Source: Carnegiea gigantea
Lineage: Eukaryota; Streptophyta; Magnoliopsida; Caryophyllales; Cactaceae
Direction of reading: 5' to 3'
Assembly (NCBI GenBank): GCA_029747015.1
Contig: JAKOGI010001175.1
Location: forward strand, 228,100-292,099
DNA length: 64,000 nucleotides
Positions 24,092-36,348 of the stretch are shown piece after piece. A program made the translations under genes and the position numbers. Positions within the stretch are counted from its first letter, which is position 1. Every line of letters begins with the position of its first letter. The notes below the pieces were generated by a model that was not told where the DNA came from, ran no database searches, and saw only the letters and a list, made by a program, of their open reading frames with translations.

Positions 24092-24250
24092 TACACACAT
24101 ATATATCTAATTACGAATTTTTAAATTACATGAAACGAATTCATCAATATAAAACAAAATATAAAACTTATTCGTATCATGAAATAAAAACACAACAACA
24201 ATTCGAACATGTCCAAACTACATAGCATATTGAAATAATGTAACAATGGC
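22820..24250. repeat. AT-rich tract with quasi-periodic AAACAAATTCATAT-like words, including (TA)n at 24008-24092
   Basis: About 1.4 kb, strongly AT-rich, with no gene. Variants of (C)ATGAAACAAATTCATAT and AAAACACATTTATAT recur every few tens of bases (for example near 23218, 23268, 23390, 23604, 23652, 23708, 23776, 23992 and 24131). This looks like a very decayed minisatellite or satellite-like array. A pure TA microsatellite lies inside. Confidence 0.55.
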
Positions 24251-25501
24251 AAAACATAAAAACAAAATATAGCCCATAAGAAAATGGGGGGCCTTGGCCC
24301 AAAAAACGAAACTAACCCTCGTTTGACTCTCTGCTCCCTTCCCACCTGCTCATTATCAGCATCCCTAACCAAGAAAAGATACCAAATTGGTCTTTCTCCA
24401 CCTTGGATGCCATGAAAGCTCCTATGGAGGTCTATCTCCTTCAACCATCCTCGTCCCATTTCAACTGTGGTACTTCTTGGCTGGCTACAGCTGTTGCTCC
24501 ATTACCGAAAAAACATATATGATGAACACGACATGCCTCCCCGTTGCCCTCCTCCACCCAATCAACATTCATAGCCATTGCCTCACTGCATCTTGGGTCT
24601 CACTGCCACCGTCAAGGTAGAGATCGACTAAAATCGATTCAAAGGATGCAGCCCATGCACCTGACCGTGACCAAAGTGGTGGTGCACGGCCTCACGCGCC
24701 TTTTTCTGGTGGCTGCTTGATGGATGTGTGACCGGCATGGCATAGATCTGGAGCAAAGAGGGCCTTTTGGGGGAAGAAGATAGCACCTAGCCCTCGTTGT
24801 TGATGGCACGTGTCTCTCACTAGCCAACCCTCTAAGCATTCTGATGGGTGCGTTTCAAATCTAAGTCTATTGCTTCTACCATTTCCCCTTTTTTATTATA
24901 TATATGGTTTTTTAGGTTGTGATCTCGGTGGAAGCTACCAATGCCCTACCAGATCTGCCACCACCGCTGCCGCAAAAGCATTGGTGGTGGCTGAGTTTCT
25001 ACTTGGCTCAAGGTTTTGGAGGGGCCATTGAGGCCTAGTAGCTGTAATCATTTGGTCTAGGTGGGTGAGGGCCAAGGTGTAAATTATGGTCTAGGAGCAC
25101 AATCACCAAACACAGATTTAGGCTTTGCGAAAAGGGATGCTAAAACGACAATTATCATATTTAAGTTATTCCAAAACTCGTAAGAGCACAGAAGCAAATT
25201 CTTCTAAATAATTGCACAATCGAAAACTAACATGCTTTCTAAATAGTATAGTTGTATGAACCGATCATGAGATCTGCATTGGAACAGTTGCACAAATCAC
25301 ACTCAGCAATTCAAAGGATCATGCTTTTTGGAATGGAAACACGTTAAGCATAATCGTACTTTGTATAACTAAAGCAGACGAATTATGCCCCTTGAATTCA
25401 TAGAGTGCACGTAGCTTTGACTCATATACATAATTGCGAACATTGAACTAATCATATATCAGATTAGAGTATAACCAATTGGGCCTAATACCAAGCAATT
25501 T
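24251..25501 (-). other. Non-coding leader-like region of element E
   Basis: No convincing ORF. It contains GC-richer patches (24300-25080). Text around 24780-24830 (GGGGAAGAAGAT...GTTGATGGCACGTGTCTC) resembles 63309-63352, and both regions end in an AGCAATTTGGCTCT(G/A)ATAC primer-site context. Both may be the 5' leader or gag-less interior of one copia family. Confidence 0.4.
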
Positions 25502-25512
25502 GGCTCTAATAC
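25502..25512 (-). promoter_or_regulatory. Decayed tRNA-iMet primer-binding site of element E
   Basis: The plus strand has TTGGCTCTAATACAG where 63975-63990 has TTGGCTCTGATACCAC. The minus strand is thus a mutated TGGTATCAGAGCCAA. It precedes a TATTAGAAAAT that could be a mutated LTR start (TGTTAG). Confidence 0.45.
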
Positions 25513-25515
25513 AGC

Positions 25516-25909
25516 TATTAGAAAATAAGGGCGTACCTTAGCATGAAAGTGTAGGATCTCGCTGCTCGGTGATTGCCCATGAATTGTTGAAACAGGACTG
25601 AGAGTGGTTACGAGAATGACCATATATAATTGTCATGCCCCGAACCCGAACCTGATTAATGATGAGGTTAGCATAAGAGGAGGGGAGAGAGAATTAGGGA
25701 TCATGTTATAGGATTCTATCACACCACCAGAATCAAGCTCTAAACCCCTCAAATAGCAGCACGCAACTGAAACTGTCAACAGAAATTTAGTGGGCATGAT
25801 TAATACGTAATTAATCATTTGTACTTCCCAATTCATAGCATAATAATGTGACCGTGACACTCAGTTAACAATTGCTTTGTTAGTAAACTCATAAATTATA
25901 ATACATGGA
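25516..25909 (-). repeat. Probable LTR fragment of element E, interrupted by element C
   Basis: It begins beside the decayed primer site and runs to the exact 5' tip of element C. No ORF. Whether 47039-47432 is its continuation cannot be shown: no clear target duplication flanks element C (ATGGA on the left, ATTTG on the right). Confidence 0.35.
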
Positions 25910-27211
25910 TGTTGAACCAATCGTGTGTAACGTTTTGATGATAACAACTCAAATGTACCAAGTCAAAATGCTACTATGCTATGCTTGAGTTATGTGCTAG
26001 AATTGTGTGTTGAGATACATTCCAAACATCCTGCGAAACGGATTAAAGAATTGCATGTTTGCATTCAGGTTGCAAACATCCTGGAGATCAGTTCGAAGGA
26101 GCTTGGAACATCAAAAGTGGAATATGTGCATAACATCAACAAAGTACATGAGTCTTAAAGTCTTAGTTTAATCACTGATGGTATTCGTCTAGATTCTTAT
26201 TAATATGCCGATTAGAAGAACTTGACTTGATACTTACCTTGAAGGAATTTATTACACCACTCAGAACACTGCTCAGAACAGGATGAACAATCAGGTTTGC
26301 GGCATTCTGAGGGCAACATATATAACTCGTGTTTTAAGATCTTCAAAGGTTTTTTCCAAATTACAAAATTCCTACAGTATTTAGGATTGCTTTTCTGATA
26401 ATGTTGTGCCCAGAAAAGAGTTCTTTCCTAAATAACTTTGGGTTTCCTAAAAAGATGTTTTCAAAAGATTCTATCTTATCTTTTAAAATATGATTTCCTA
26501 AAAAGATATTATTGAGAAATTTAATTCCTATTAGATGCTGAGTATTTTTGAGAGTTATTACAAAAATCAAATCCCTTTTTGTGGGTATAAAATCTCTCAC
26601 CTCTCAACACTATCCTAACGGTTTTCAACGCAAAAAATCGAGTTTCTGTGAGCTTATTTTTTTGAGTAAAAAACCTTCAAAGTGCGTGTTGAATTGAGTT
26701 GTTTCTATTGGCATAATAGGAATTGTAATTGTACCTTACATTCAGCTTGGTTAGATGCATTTAACGTAAGGTGTTTTTTTTCTATTCTTTTCTGTCATCA
26801 GTGAAGTTTAGAGTGTGTCCAAGCCTGGAGAGACTTTGGACATGTTGGGTGACTAGCTCTCAGGTGGAGACTAGTTACGTGTGTATGTAACGAGCGTCTT
26901 GGGGTAAACTAAGTTACGTGGGTGACGTAGTCACATGTGTTACAAAGTGTAACGAATTTGGCCCGTGTTAGTGAAAGTTCTTGTTGAAATCCTACTTAGG
27001 TAGGTCGTGGTTTTTACACCTCAATTGGGCCAGAAGTGGTTTTCCACATAAAAATATTGTGCCTTCTTTATTTTCACATTCTGTTTTGTTACTGCCTCAC
27101 AACAAACACCTCTCCAACCAGTTCTCGTGAGTATTCTAAAACAAAACAAAAAAAGTTAGAAAACACAATTCATCCCCCCTCTTGTGTCCTTGTGAGCCTT
27201 GAATTCTAACC
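25910..27211 (+). repeat. 5' LTR of element C
   Basis: 1302 bp. A TATA box (TATAAAAT) lies at 26586-26593. U3 starts with GTTTTGATGATAACAACTCAAATG, the arm that pairs with the polypurine flank at the other end. The double-hairpin block shared with other families is at 26989-27050. The last base is C where the 3' LTR has A. Confidence 0.85.
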
Positions 27212-27213
27212 AC

Positions 27214-27224
27214 TGGTATCAGAG
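27214..27224 (+). promoter_or_regulatory. Element C primer-binding site, tRNA-iMet type
   Basis: A perfect TGGTATCAGAG two bases after the LTR. Confidence 0.85.
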
Positions 27225-27269
27225 CGGAGTTCTCATACTTAGGTTAACACCTTGAGAGATCCTGAAAAG

Positions 27270-29105
27270 TTGAATGCTCCACAAGAAAACTTAGAATGTC
27301 AATCTGTGACTAGACCTCCATATTTCAATGGACAGCACTACAACTGGTGGAAAAATCAAATGGAGAACTATATCCAAGTTGAGGATTATGAGTTATGGAT
27401 GCTCATTGTGAATGGCCCTTACATTCTAGTGAAAGTCATAACTAATGGGAAGACTGTTCCTAAGGAGTCGAAGAAATTTGACTCAGACGACTTCAGGAAG
27501 ATGGAGAAGAATGCCAAGGCCAAGAAACTGCTGTATTTTGGACTTGGACCTAACGAGTACACTCGCATCTCAGAGTGTGAATCTGCAAAAGAGATATGTA
27601 ATGCCCTTCAAGTAGCTCACGAAGGAACCAATCAAGTCAAGCAATCTAGAATCGAGCTGCTGGTGAGGAAATATGAGCTATTCGAGATGAGCGACAAAGA
27701 AACAATCACGGACATGTATACTCGGTTCACCTATATTACTAATGAGTTAACATCATTGGGAAAATCCTTTACCACTAAAGAGTTGGTTAGGAAGATCCTA
27801 TGAATTTTACCTCATTCATGGGAATCAAAGGTCACTGCAATTCAAGAAGTAAAAAAGATGAATGAGATCTCCTTGGATGAGCTTATTGGGAATCTACAAA
27901 CATATAAGCTAAGAAGAATCTCCCAGATGAAGGAAGAGGGGAAGAAAGACAGAGGACTTGCGCTAAAAGCTAGAGAAAGCGATAGCTCAGATTTTGATGA
28001 AGAAGGAATGGCCATGATTGCTCGAAAATTCAAAAAATTCTTCAAGAAGGTTGAAAGCAAATATAAGAAGGGCAACACCAGTAGGACTAAGAACAGTGAT
28101 CGTGACCAGTTCTCATGATGCTTCAAGTGCGGAAGGCAAGATCATGTTGTAAAGAATTGCCCCTTGCTGAAGGAAGAATAGGGGTCAGAACAGGTCTGAA
28201 CTAGAGGCAAAAAGACTCAGTTAACTAGTGCTGAAAAATGGTTCACCAAGGCAATGATGGCAGCCTGGGGTGATACCTCAAAAGAAGAAGAAGACTCTCA
28301 AGATGGAGAGGAAGCAGCAGCTCTTATGGCCCAAAGAGAATCTGATTCAGATTCTGATTTGATTGAGAGTTTGTCCCAACTCAAGGAAGAGGTATGTAAT
28401 CTTAGCAAGAGGAAACTCGAAAAATTAGTTTTTACATTGATGGAAGAATGTGAGATAGTAAATTCTGAAAATTGCATGCTTAAAGATACCTACTCAGGAT
28501 TAGAAAAGGATGTTAAAAGACTGGAAAGAAAGAAGCAAGAACTTGGGCATGTGAATGAGATTCTCACTTATGAAAAACTCAAAATTGATGAAAAAGTTTT
28601 TGGTTTATGTAATGAACTAGACACCCTTAAGGATCTTATGAATAAGAGAGAGGAAGTGTTCAACACTAATCTCTCAAGACTGGAAAGTAAGTTCTTAAAT
28701 CTAAAGCTTAATTTAGAATCCCAGATGAATGAAAATAAACAGCTTCTTGAAAAATTACATAAAGCTGAAACTGACCTTACTGAAAACAGGCACTGGAACA
28801 GTTTCTCAGAAGCACTAATACGACTCAGCACTCATCATAATCAAAACAGAAAAGGAGTAGGCTTTATGAATAGGGTTGTTACTAAGCCAATGGACAGGAA
28901 ATATGTTGGTCTGCTAGAGAATATAATTTGTTATCATTGTAGAAAAACTGGTGATTATCGTTATGCTTGCTCTTTGAGAAAAAGGGCCATGGAAAGAAAC
29001 TCATTATATGTTAAACAAATATGGATTAGAAAAGATGAGTTAAATTCCATGTCCAAAAAAAGAATGGGACCCAAGTGGATCTGGGCTCCCAAGACTGACA
29101 CTTAG
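27270..29105 (+). pseudogene. Element C gag, start codon lost, several stops
   Basis: The position of the family ATG (element A reads ATGAGTACACCACAA) is TTG at 27270-27272. A TGA at 27801 replaces the Arg codon of RILPxSWE; further stops lie near 28116 and 28180. The UBN2-type region is followed by knuckle 1 (CFKCGRQDHVVKNC), a long coiled coil in 28254-28800, and knuckle 2 (CYHCRKTGDYRYAC) with Asp replacing the metal-binding His. The frame ends in a TAG at 29103-29105. Gag would assemble particles and bind RNA. The two-knuckle plan equals that of A, B and D. Confidence 0.8.
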
Positions 29106-29110
29106 CTGTT

Positions 29111-29491
29111 TTGCACGCTAAAGTGAAAGGAGGCAACCAACTGTGGTGCTTCGATAGTGGTTGCTTAAGGCATATGACTGAAAACAAATCACATTTTCTC
29201 TCACTTACAGCTTTTGATGGAGGGAGAGTGGCGTTTGGAAATGGTAAGTCTGGGTCGATTGTTGGTGTAGGTAAGATAGGTAAATCACTCTCTCAATTTA
29301 TTGACAATGTGTACTTAGTTGATGGCTTACAACATAACTTGTTAAGTGTGTCCCAATTATGTGATAAAGGTAATCATGTTGGATTTTCTTCGGATCAATG
29401 CTTGACTACTAATATCAAATCTGGAGAGGTTGTGTTGAGGGGGAAGCGACACAACAATGTGTACAAAGCGTGTGTTCTTTCACTTCCCTAA
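29111..29491 (+). pseudogene. Element C protease
   Basis: Begins just after the gag stop, one base out of frame with gag, unlike A, B and D. Active-site motif LWCFDSGCLRHMT with DSG intact; then AFGNGKSGSIVG and LLSVSQLCDK. The Asn-rich linker of A and B is absent. A stop follows at LSLP. Confidence 0.75.
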
Positions 29492-30500
29492 AGTCATTTA
29501 ACTTGTTTGAGTGTTCTTGAAGATGATGTTATGCTTTGGCACAAGAGACTAGGCCATGTTAGTCTCTCCTTACTAAATAAACTTGTTTCTAAAGATCTAG
29601 TAGTTGGTTTACCTTCCATCAAATACAATGATGATAAGGTATGCGATGCTTGTGTAAAAGGAAAGCAAACTAGAGTCTCTTTCAAGTCAAAGAAGCATGT
29701 TAGCACTTCCCGACCCCTTGAGCTATTACATATTGATTTGTGCGGACCCTTGAGGATCACAAGTACGGCAGGAAGGAGTATGTGTTTATCATAGTGGATG
29801 ATTACTCTCGTTTCACTTGAACCTTATTTTTAGCCTCTAAAGATGAATCCTTTGAAAAGTTTGTTGCATTTCTTAAGAAAACTGAAAAGAGAGTAGGACA
29901 CTCATTAATAGGTCTTAGGTCTGATTATGGAAAGGAATTTGAAAATTCAAGCTTCATTGATTATTGTAATGAACATGGTATTGATCATAATTTTTCTGCC
30001 TCGAGAACACCCCAATAGAACGGGGTGGTAGAACGGAAAAATCATACTCTAGAAGACATGACTAAAACTCCTAGAAATTTTTGGGCAGAAGCATTGAACA
30101 TAGCCAGCTACATTATTAATAGATGCATGATCAGACCCCTTCTTAATAAGACTCCTTATGAACTTCTCAAAGGGCAAAGACCCAATATTATGCACCTAAG
30201 AGTCTTTGGTTGCAAATGTTATGTGCACAATAATGGGAAGGAACCCTTGGGAAAGTTTGACCCTAAGAGTGATGAGGCAATCTTCTTAGGATACCCTTCA
30301 CATAGTAAAGCTTACAAAGTATTCAACAAAAGAACTCTATGTGTTGAGGAGAGTGTACATGTATTATTTGATAAAACTAACTTCTTGGTTGAGAATAATG
30401 CACGGGATGAAGATTTTATTCTTGGACTTGTAAGAAAAGACAATGGTAAGATGCTTGAAAGTGAACTACTCTCTGAAGCTAATGGTAAGGAAAGAGGGCA
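29492..30500 (+). pseudogene. Element C integrase
   Basis: The zinc domain reads WHKRLGHVS...VCDACVKGKQ. HIDLCGP and LRSDYGKEF carry the two Asp, and NGVVERKN carries the Glu. A frameshift near 29775, a stop near 29820 and a CAG-to-TAG change at about 30016 (PQ-stop-NGVV) interrupt it. The C-terminal region (FGCKCYVHNNGK, FLGYPSHSKAYKVFNKR) is intact to about 30400. Confidence 0.8.
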
Positions 30501-31243
30501 GGAAGTAGACCAATCAGGGGGAAGCTCTATTGATCCTGATATAGACCAAAACCAACCTACTCGACCCTACCTCTCTCAGACAGATCAAGGAATAGACTTC
30601 AGACCTGATCCCGAACCTGGTTCTACAAGCCATCAGGAGAGAGTGAAAAGCAGATCTGTGGATTCTTTCAATTTACGACCCTGGAAGCACCAAAGCTTGC
30701 ACCCTCTTGACCAAATTATATATGATATTAATTCAGGGGTGCAAACTAGATCTAAGCTCAGAAGTTTTTGCACCTTCTATGCTTTTTTATCTAACATTGA
30801 GCCCAAGAATGTTCATAAAGCTCTTGCAGATTCTGTCTGGGTTATAGCCATGCAAGAAGAGCTTCATCAATTTGAGAGAAATAAAGTTCGGCATCTAGAA
30901 CCACGGCCTAAAGACAGATCAATAATTGGAACTAAGTGGGTTTTCAAAAACAAGCTTGACGAGTTCGGAACAGCCACTTGGAACAAGGCCAGGTTGGTGG
31001 TCTAAGTGTACAATCAAGAAGAAGGAATTGATTATGAGGAAACATTTGCTCCCGTAGCAAGGCTAGTGGCTATTCGTATCTTGGTAGCCTTTGTAGCCCA
31101 CATGGACATCAAGCTGTCCCAAATGAATATCAAAAGTGCATTTCTCAATGGATACCTTAAGGAAGAGGTATATGTAAAACAACCCCCTGGTTTTGAAAGT
31201 CATGATTTTCCAAAGCATGTCTTCAAACTTGACAAAGCACTTT
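30501..31243 (+). pseudogene. Element C RT, N-terminal half, cut by element B
   Basis: The linker NLRPWKHQSLHPLDQI is followed by VQTRSKLRSFCTFYAF, the start of copia RT. A stop at 31003-31005 replaces a Gln-like codon. Motif A reads [13 protein letters not shown], where A, B and D have YQMDVKSAF: the first catalytic Asp is Asn. The frame runs into element B at KLDKAL and resumes at 41912. Confidence 0.8.
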
Positions 31244-32712
31244 TGTTGAATTCCAAGAGTACATAACCATAAGAGGGGGGTGAATTGTGGTGGTCGATTT
31301 TCGCCTAATAACTGACAAACAACCGTAGCACTTGATTGCAGAGATTGTTTGTAAATCACAAACAACCTTACGCCTTGTTTGTAGCGGTTGTTCTCAATTG
31401 ATTCAGTAGCGAAATTCAAAGTAATAAATGCGGAAATAAAGCACACACAATTTTTACATGGAAAACACCTCTAGCCCAACTGAGGTGTGAAAAACCACGA
31501 CCTACCTCGTGTAGGATTTAACCACTTCACTAACGGGCTGAAAACGTTACAAAAGCAACACTCCTTGTTACAACTTGTAACCCACGTAACCTTCTTCCCT
31601 AAGACAGGTTACACCACGTCCAATCTCACCAGATAGGACACGTCCAAAGTCCACACGACTGAGGACACACTCACTCACTTTCTGTTCTGAGAACAGGGGT
31701 ACAAAACACCTTACTAGGGTGCTTCTGACTTAAGCAGATGTAAGGTACAATGAAGTCCTATTATGCCAAGAAATTGAAAGCTCAGTTAAGCACAATCTTC
31801 TCACGTTTTTTCTCTTTGAAATTCAGCTCTAAAATCTCTTACTTCTTTGTAAAAACCGGATTGTCAAATGGGAGAGAGAATTTCAATATTTAAACGCACA
31901 ACCCAACGACTATTCTTTTCAAAAGATAGGGAAAATCCTCTATTTTTAGTCGCTTAGAAGATTCACCAAAGATTTCCAACGGCTAAGAGAGGAGAGAAGA
32001 TTTTCTTAAAATATCTTGGCCGAGTAATCTAGCTTGAAAAGGATAAAATCTTGATTTATCCCAAATTCAATCAAGACCTAAAAATAAGGGATAAGAATCT
32101 TTCAAGAGAAATCTTTAGCAAAAACGGTTTTGCAATTTTTTTTTTAAATTCAAAACAAATCTTTTTAGATCTGGCAGCCAACCGAAGCAAATTTCCAGAT
32201 AAGACTGATGTAGCTACTGTAGTTTTTGAGAACACCCTAGGCACCCTGTTTGCAGGGTTGTTTGGAAATGGTGTCCCAAAGCAACTTTTCGAAAACCGTT
32301 TTCAAGAAGTGCTAAAAATGATACTTTCAAGATTGGCATATTAACAAGAGTCTAAAAGATAAAAACTAAATTAACCAAGACTCCTTGTAAGAATTAGTTG
32401 TCTTGTCAAGAGTGAATATGCTGCTCCAAAACACCTTGGTTACCTTGATTCCTTGGGTGATCTTGTGTAGCTGAATGTTCCTCAAGACTTAAACCATATG
32501 TGTTGTTTGCTGATCTTGTATCACTGAAGCTCGGAACCTGTTCCTAAGACTTGTTCTCAACATTTAGCCACCAGGTTAATAAAATATCACAAACAGCGGT
32601 GTAGGAACAACAGTGTATTAGGCCCTGTTTGGAGAGCTTGTTTGGAACAACATTACTTAGACAAATATGTTACTCTTGGATTTGTTATCATCAAAATTAA
32701 ATATAATCAACA
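31244..32712 (-). repeat. 3' LTR of element B
   Basis: 1469 bp, TGTTGAAT to TAATCAACA. Double-hairpin block at 31457-31515. A TATA-like TTTAAATATT on the minus strand near 31886-31895. U3 holds CACCCTGTTTGCAGGGTTGTTTG near 32245. Confidence 0.9.
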
Positions 32713-32745
32713 AATTCCCCCTTTTTGATGATGACAAACCAAGTG
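32673..32745 (-). promoter_or_regulatory. Element B polypurine tract with junction stem-loop
   Basis: The tract is at about 32713-32722 (minus strand AAAGGGGGAATT). The arms at 32673-32696 (CTTGGATTTGTTATCATCAAAA) and 32722-32745 (GATGATGACAAACCAAG) pair. A second tract lies at 32850-32860 beside TGGCATCATTAAAAAG. Confidence 0.65.
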
Positions 32746-33015
32746 ACCATATTGACAAAATTAAAAAGCTTAACAACGTTTAATGCTGATAGGGATCCTC
32801 TAGGTGCTAGGTCATAGAGCACGTCATATGGTTTTATTCATATGGTCTTATTCCCCCTTTTGGCATCATTAAAAAGCATAAACAACAGTATGAATGCAAG
32901 AAAAGAAATATAGAGCATAAGGTGCAAGAAGCATCATTAAGGAGATATTGCATTAAAAACAGTACAATGCCAAAAACGAAGATGGGAGGAGGAGACAAGA
33001 GAACAGCCTAGAGAA

Positions 33016-34870
33016 TCAGGTTGCAGGGGGTGGTCTCGTTTGCAGAGGAGGAATGCTGGGGGCAAGAGTGGAGAGAAGGGCAAGCAATTCCTCATGGCGT
33101 TTGGCGGAGAGGGCTTGCTCCTCAGCAAGAGCAGCCTTGACAGCTGAGAGCTCATCCTTGAGGCGAGCATTGTCCTCAAAAACAGCCTCAAGTTTGATGG
33201 AAGGTTGCCCAGAAACAGGTGGTCGAGGTGGTCGACGACCCTGTTTGGAGACTGACCCTTCGCCAACCTCATAGCCACACCCGAGCAGAGTGTCAATCCC
33301 AATCTCATCAACAACTTGGGCCTCCACTCGCCGTGTGAGCACTATCCCAAGGTGCTCAAACACCCTTGTCAGCAGAAACCCATATCCAAGATCATGGGCC
33401 CGGGTGGTGTTCGCAATTCGTCCTATGTGTCGAATCATGATTGCAGGGAGGTTGATTGGTTCCTCCCGATCCAGTAAGTCCACCAGGGATTGATCGAGGG
33501 CATCAGCTGAGTTTCGCCCTTGACCTCGCGGAATTATGTTCTTGATAGTGAACATAAACAATAGTTGGTGCAGGGAGGTCATTTCCCCTTCTTAACAGAG
33601 AGGGGTGTTCTCAGGCCCTGTTTTTGACTAAGGCGTTGGGACACCTCTAGGAGCCGGGCTGTTTCTAGGGCTGTTTTGTCTTCCCTCACATACACGTCAA
33701 AACCTTGGGAGGGTACTCCCAAAATTTTCCCAAGTGTGGAGCGTTGCCCATTCACAAAACTAGTCACCACCCCTTCGGTGACACTGCAGTTGGCGTAAAA
33801 CGCAGCCAACTTAGGCACAGAACACCCCAGCTGGGTGTTTGCAAACAAGTCGAGCTAGCCTTGAGCACGCAACTTGGTCAGAAATACCCCCAGACCCTGT
33901 TCCTCGAAAAAGCTTACTTTCACTACCTTCCCCCTCACGACATTGCGCTTAAGCAACTGCGCATGTTTGTCAGACATAGGAGAGGGAGTGAACTGCTTTG
34001 GGCGTTTGGGGGCAGGAACAGAGGTGGTAGCTTCTGGTAGGGGGCTGTTCTGGGCTTTCGCTTGAGGGGTGTTTTTGCAGGAGAGGGCTTCACAGCAGGT
34101 TTAGTGGTTGATTTTGGAGGGGCTTGTTCTTCAGAGGACTCGGAGAACACCGGTGTTCCCTGTTTGAAGGTGATGTTCTCAGAGTCAGAACTCGAGAACC
34201 CTTCGGTAGAAGAGGAGGAAATCTCCTCAATGACAGGAGCAAAGGGTTTGGAGATACAGTGAGAGGATTGAAAAGCTATTCTCGCAGATTTGCGAGAAGG
34301 CTTGGAGGATTGTGGAGAAGAGGGAGTTTGAGAGGGCTGAGACCTTGGTTGTGGCCTTGTTCTTGGCGTTCTGCTACGCCTGGCCACTATTTTCACCCTT
34401 TTCCTTTTCTCTCCAGTTTGAGCGACCGGAGTGGGGGTTTCAGCCTCAGGGAGAGAATCCTTCTCTAAACTCTCCTCTGATGTCTCATTCGACTTCTCTT
34501 GGAAGTCGACATTCAGATCCTCCATATACACACCTTCGACAGAGGTAGCCCCTGTTTCTGTCACTGTGTCAAGAAACAACCCAGAAGAACAGGGATCAAA
34601 ATTAAACCCTTCAGGGGTTTCCAAGAGTCGGTCTTGAGACCCCAATAGTGTACCCTCTGACTCGACTTTAATGGGACAAGCAATTGTCCCTACAAGGAAC
34701 ACCAATTCCCTTCCACACTCGAAGGGAATATCATCCATCCCCATTCCCACTGATTGTAGGGACAAGCTTTTCAGGAATTTGAAAGGCTTGTACAGGATTG
34801 GGCGAGGGGGAGCAGGGATTGAGGACGCAAGAACGAGGGCTTTTGATTGAGAGGAGTTGTTGGGAGCCAT
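33016..34870 (-). pseudogene. ORF3 of element B, nearly full length, two lesions
   Basis: Native start chosen at 34868-34870 (MAPNNSS), in an AACAATGG context after a telo-box and CT-rich leader. Order: N-terminal module (PILYKPFKFLKSLSLQSVG...DDIP), acidic stretch, basic region with KRKRVKIVARRSRTPRTRP, Ser/acid-rich part, KRKPRTAP, the globular PF20167-like domain (AAFYANCSVTEG in 33848-33579; NLPAIMIRHIGRIANTTRAHDLGYGF in 33582-33016), and C-terminal coiled coil (RLKDELSAVKAALAEEQALSAKRHEELL). A frameshift near 33935 and a slip near 33580 break it. About 610 codons. No signal peptide or membrane helix. The basic clusters could be nuclear-localisation or nucleic-acid-binding regions (inference). 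Function unknown. Confidence 0.75.
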
Positions 34871-34993
34871 TGTTGCTAGAAGAGAGAGATTAGGGTTTAA
34901 GGTTTTTGCAGGGTTTTCAGGTTTTGCTTGTGTGCGAGATGAACGGCAGAACTGAGAACAGGGCATATAAAGAGAGAGAGAGAGAGAGAGCAC
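34868..34993 (-). promoter_or_regulatory. Gene-like leader upstream of ORF3 in element B
   Basis: Minus strand: CT repeat (34971-34993), TATA-like TTTATATG (34964-34971), telo-box AAACCCTAA (34890-34898), then TCTCTCTCTTCTAGCAACA directly before ATG. The TATA-to-ATG distance is about 95 bases. The TTCTAG could also act as a splice acceptor. Telo-box plus CT-rich leader recurs before ORF3 in elements C and D. Confidence 0.5.
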
Positions 34994-35329
34994 CCAAAAT
35001 CTTTAAAAGATTTCTCGGTTTGCAACGGGTGTGAGCATTAAAAGCTTGTGCCTTAGGAAGGAAAAAAACACATCGAGCAACCAAGGGGCATACCTGTTCT
35101 CTTCGTTATGCCTGTTCTTTGCCGTCTGATCTTGATTGGACTTAATGGTATTAAGGCGGCTCCATTACATCCCCTTATGCTGCACTAAGTGGATAAGTAG
35201 AGATAAAATACACGCAATTCGAGTGTATGCAATCACATCCATTGTTAATAAGATTTGCAAACAAGGGGAGAGAACAGGGTGTAAAGGTTGATCTTACCAA
35301 ACCCAGTTCATGTTCTGGAAACAGGTATC

Positions 35330-36314
35330 TCAGGGTGTTCTCACCAACCCTAGTTCCAGTCTATTTCTCTCAAATTGATCTCTAGCTAGTGCCTTAGTGA
35401 ATATATCAGCAATTTGATTTTCCGTTGTGCAAAAATTCATAGAGATTAAACCCTTTTCAACATTATCTCTCAAGAAATGATGTCGAATGTCAATATGCTT
35501 TGTTCTTTTATGTTGACATGGATTTTTGGCAATGTTAATTGCACTTGTGTTATCACAAAAAATAGGAATGCATCCAGTGTCAACACAAAAGTCCTTAAGC
35601 TGTTGCCTTATCCACAACAGTTGAGCACAGCATGAAGCTGCTGCAACATATTCAGCTTCTGCTGTGGACATGGCAACAGAATGTTGCTTCTTGGTAGCCC
35701 AAGATACCAAACAAGGTCCAAGAAAGTGAGCCATACCTGAGGTACTCTTTCTATCAACTAGGAATCCAGCATAGTCAGCATCAGCATATCCAACAAGATC
35801 AAAATTGCAACCTCTAGGATACCATAAGGCTAAATTGGGTGTATGTTTCAAATATCTTAGTATCCGTTTCACAGCCTTAAGATGAGTTTCCTTAGGATTA
35901 GACTGAAAACGGGCACATAAACCAACACTAAAAACAATATCTGGTCTACTAGCGGTTAGGTATAGGAGTGACCCAATCATGCCCTTATAGAGTTTCAACT
36001 GAGGGACTCACATCATCCATAACCAACCTGGTTGAAGGAGAAATAGGAGTGTCTACGGGTTTGGCAAACTCCATCCCAAAATGCTTAAGTAGCTCCTTGA
36101 TATACTTTTGTTGATGGATCATGGTGCCGTTTGGAGTTTGCTTGATTTGTAAGCCTAAGTAAAAGTTAAGCTCACCCATCATGCTCATCTCAAACTCACT
36201 CCTCATCATATTTGAAAATTCATTGCATAAATCATGATGAGTTGCACCAAATATAATGTCATCAACATATATTTGGACAATCAATAAATGTTCCCCCTTA
36301 GATTTTAGAAACAA
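35330..36314 (-). pseudogene. Element B RT C-terminal half and RNase H
   Basis: The segment 36314-35985 holds [12 protein letters not shown] (catalytic YVDD) and LNFYLGLQIKQ. A frameshift near 35990 leads to 35998-35330 with [13 protein letters not shown], RNase [15 protein letters not shown] and STAEAEYVAA, and HIDIRHHFLRD, ending at a natural C-terminus. It follows the first RT half after a frameshift near 36350. Confidence 0.85.
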
Positions 36315-36348
36315 GGTATTGTCTACCTTGCCTCTTCTAAAATCATTT

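Noticed and set aside
23992..24225. Short ORF beginning in the TA run
   Set aside because: Low-complexity translation of a TA microsatellite.
25633..25660. TGTCATGCCCCGAACCC, which resembles a common plant LTR start
   Set aside because: No matching partner, primer site or polypurine tract in the right place; kept as part of the element E LTR fragment.
33016..34870. ORF3 as a retroviral envelope
   Set aside because: The position fits the env-like ORF of SIRE elements, but I see no signal peptide, membrane anchor or fusion-like segment; the domain resembles PF20167-type plant proteins.
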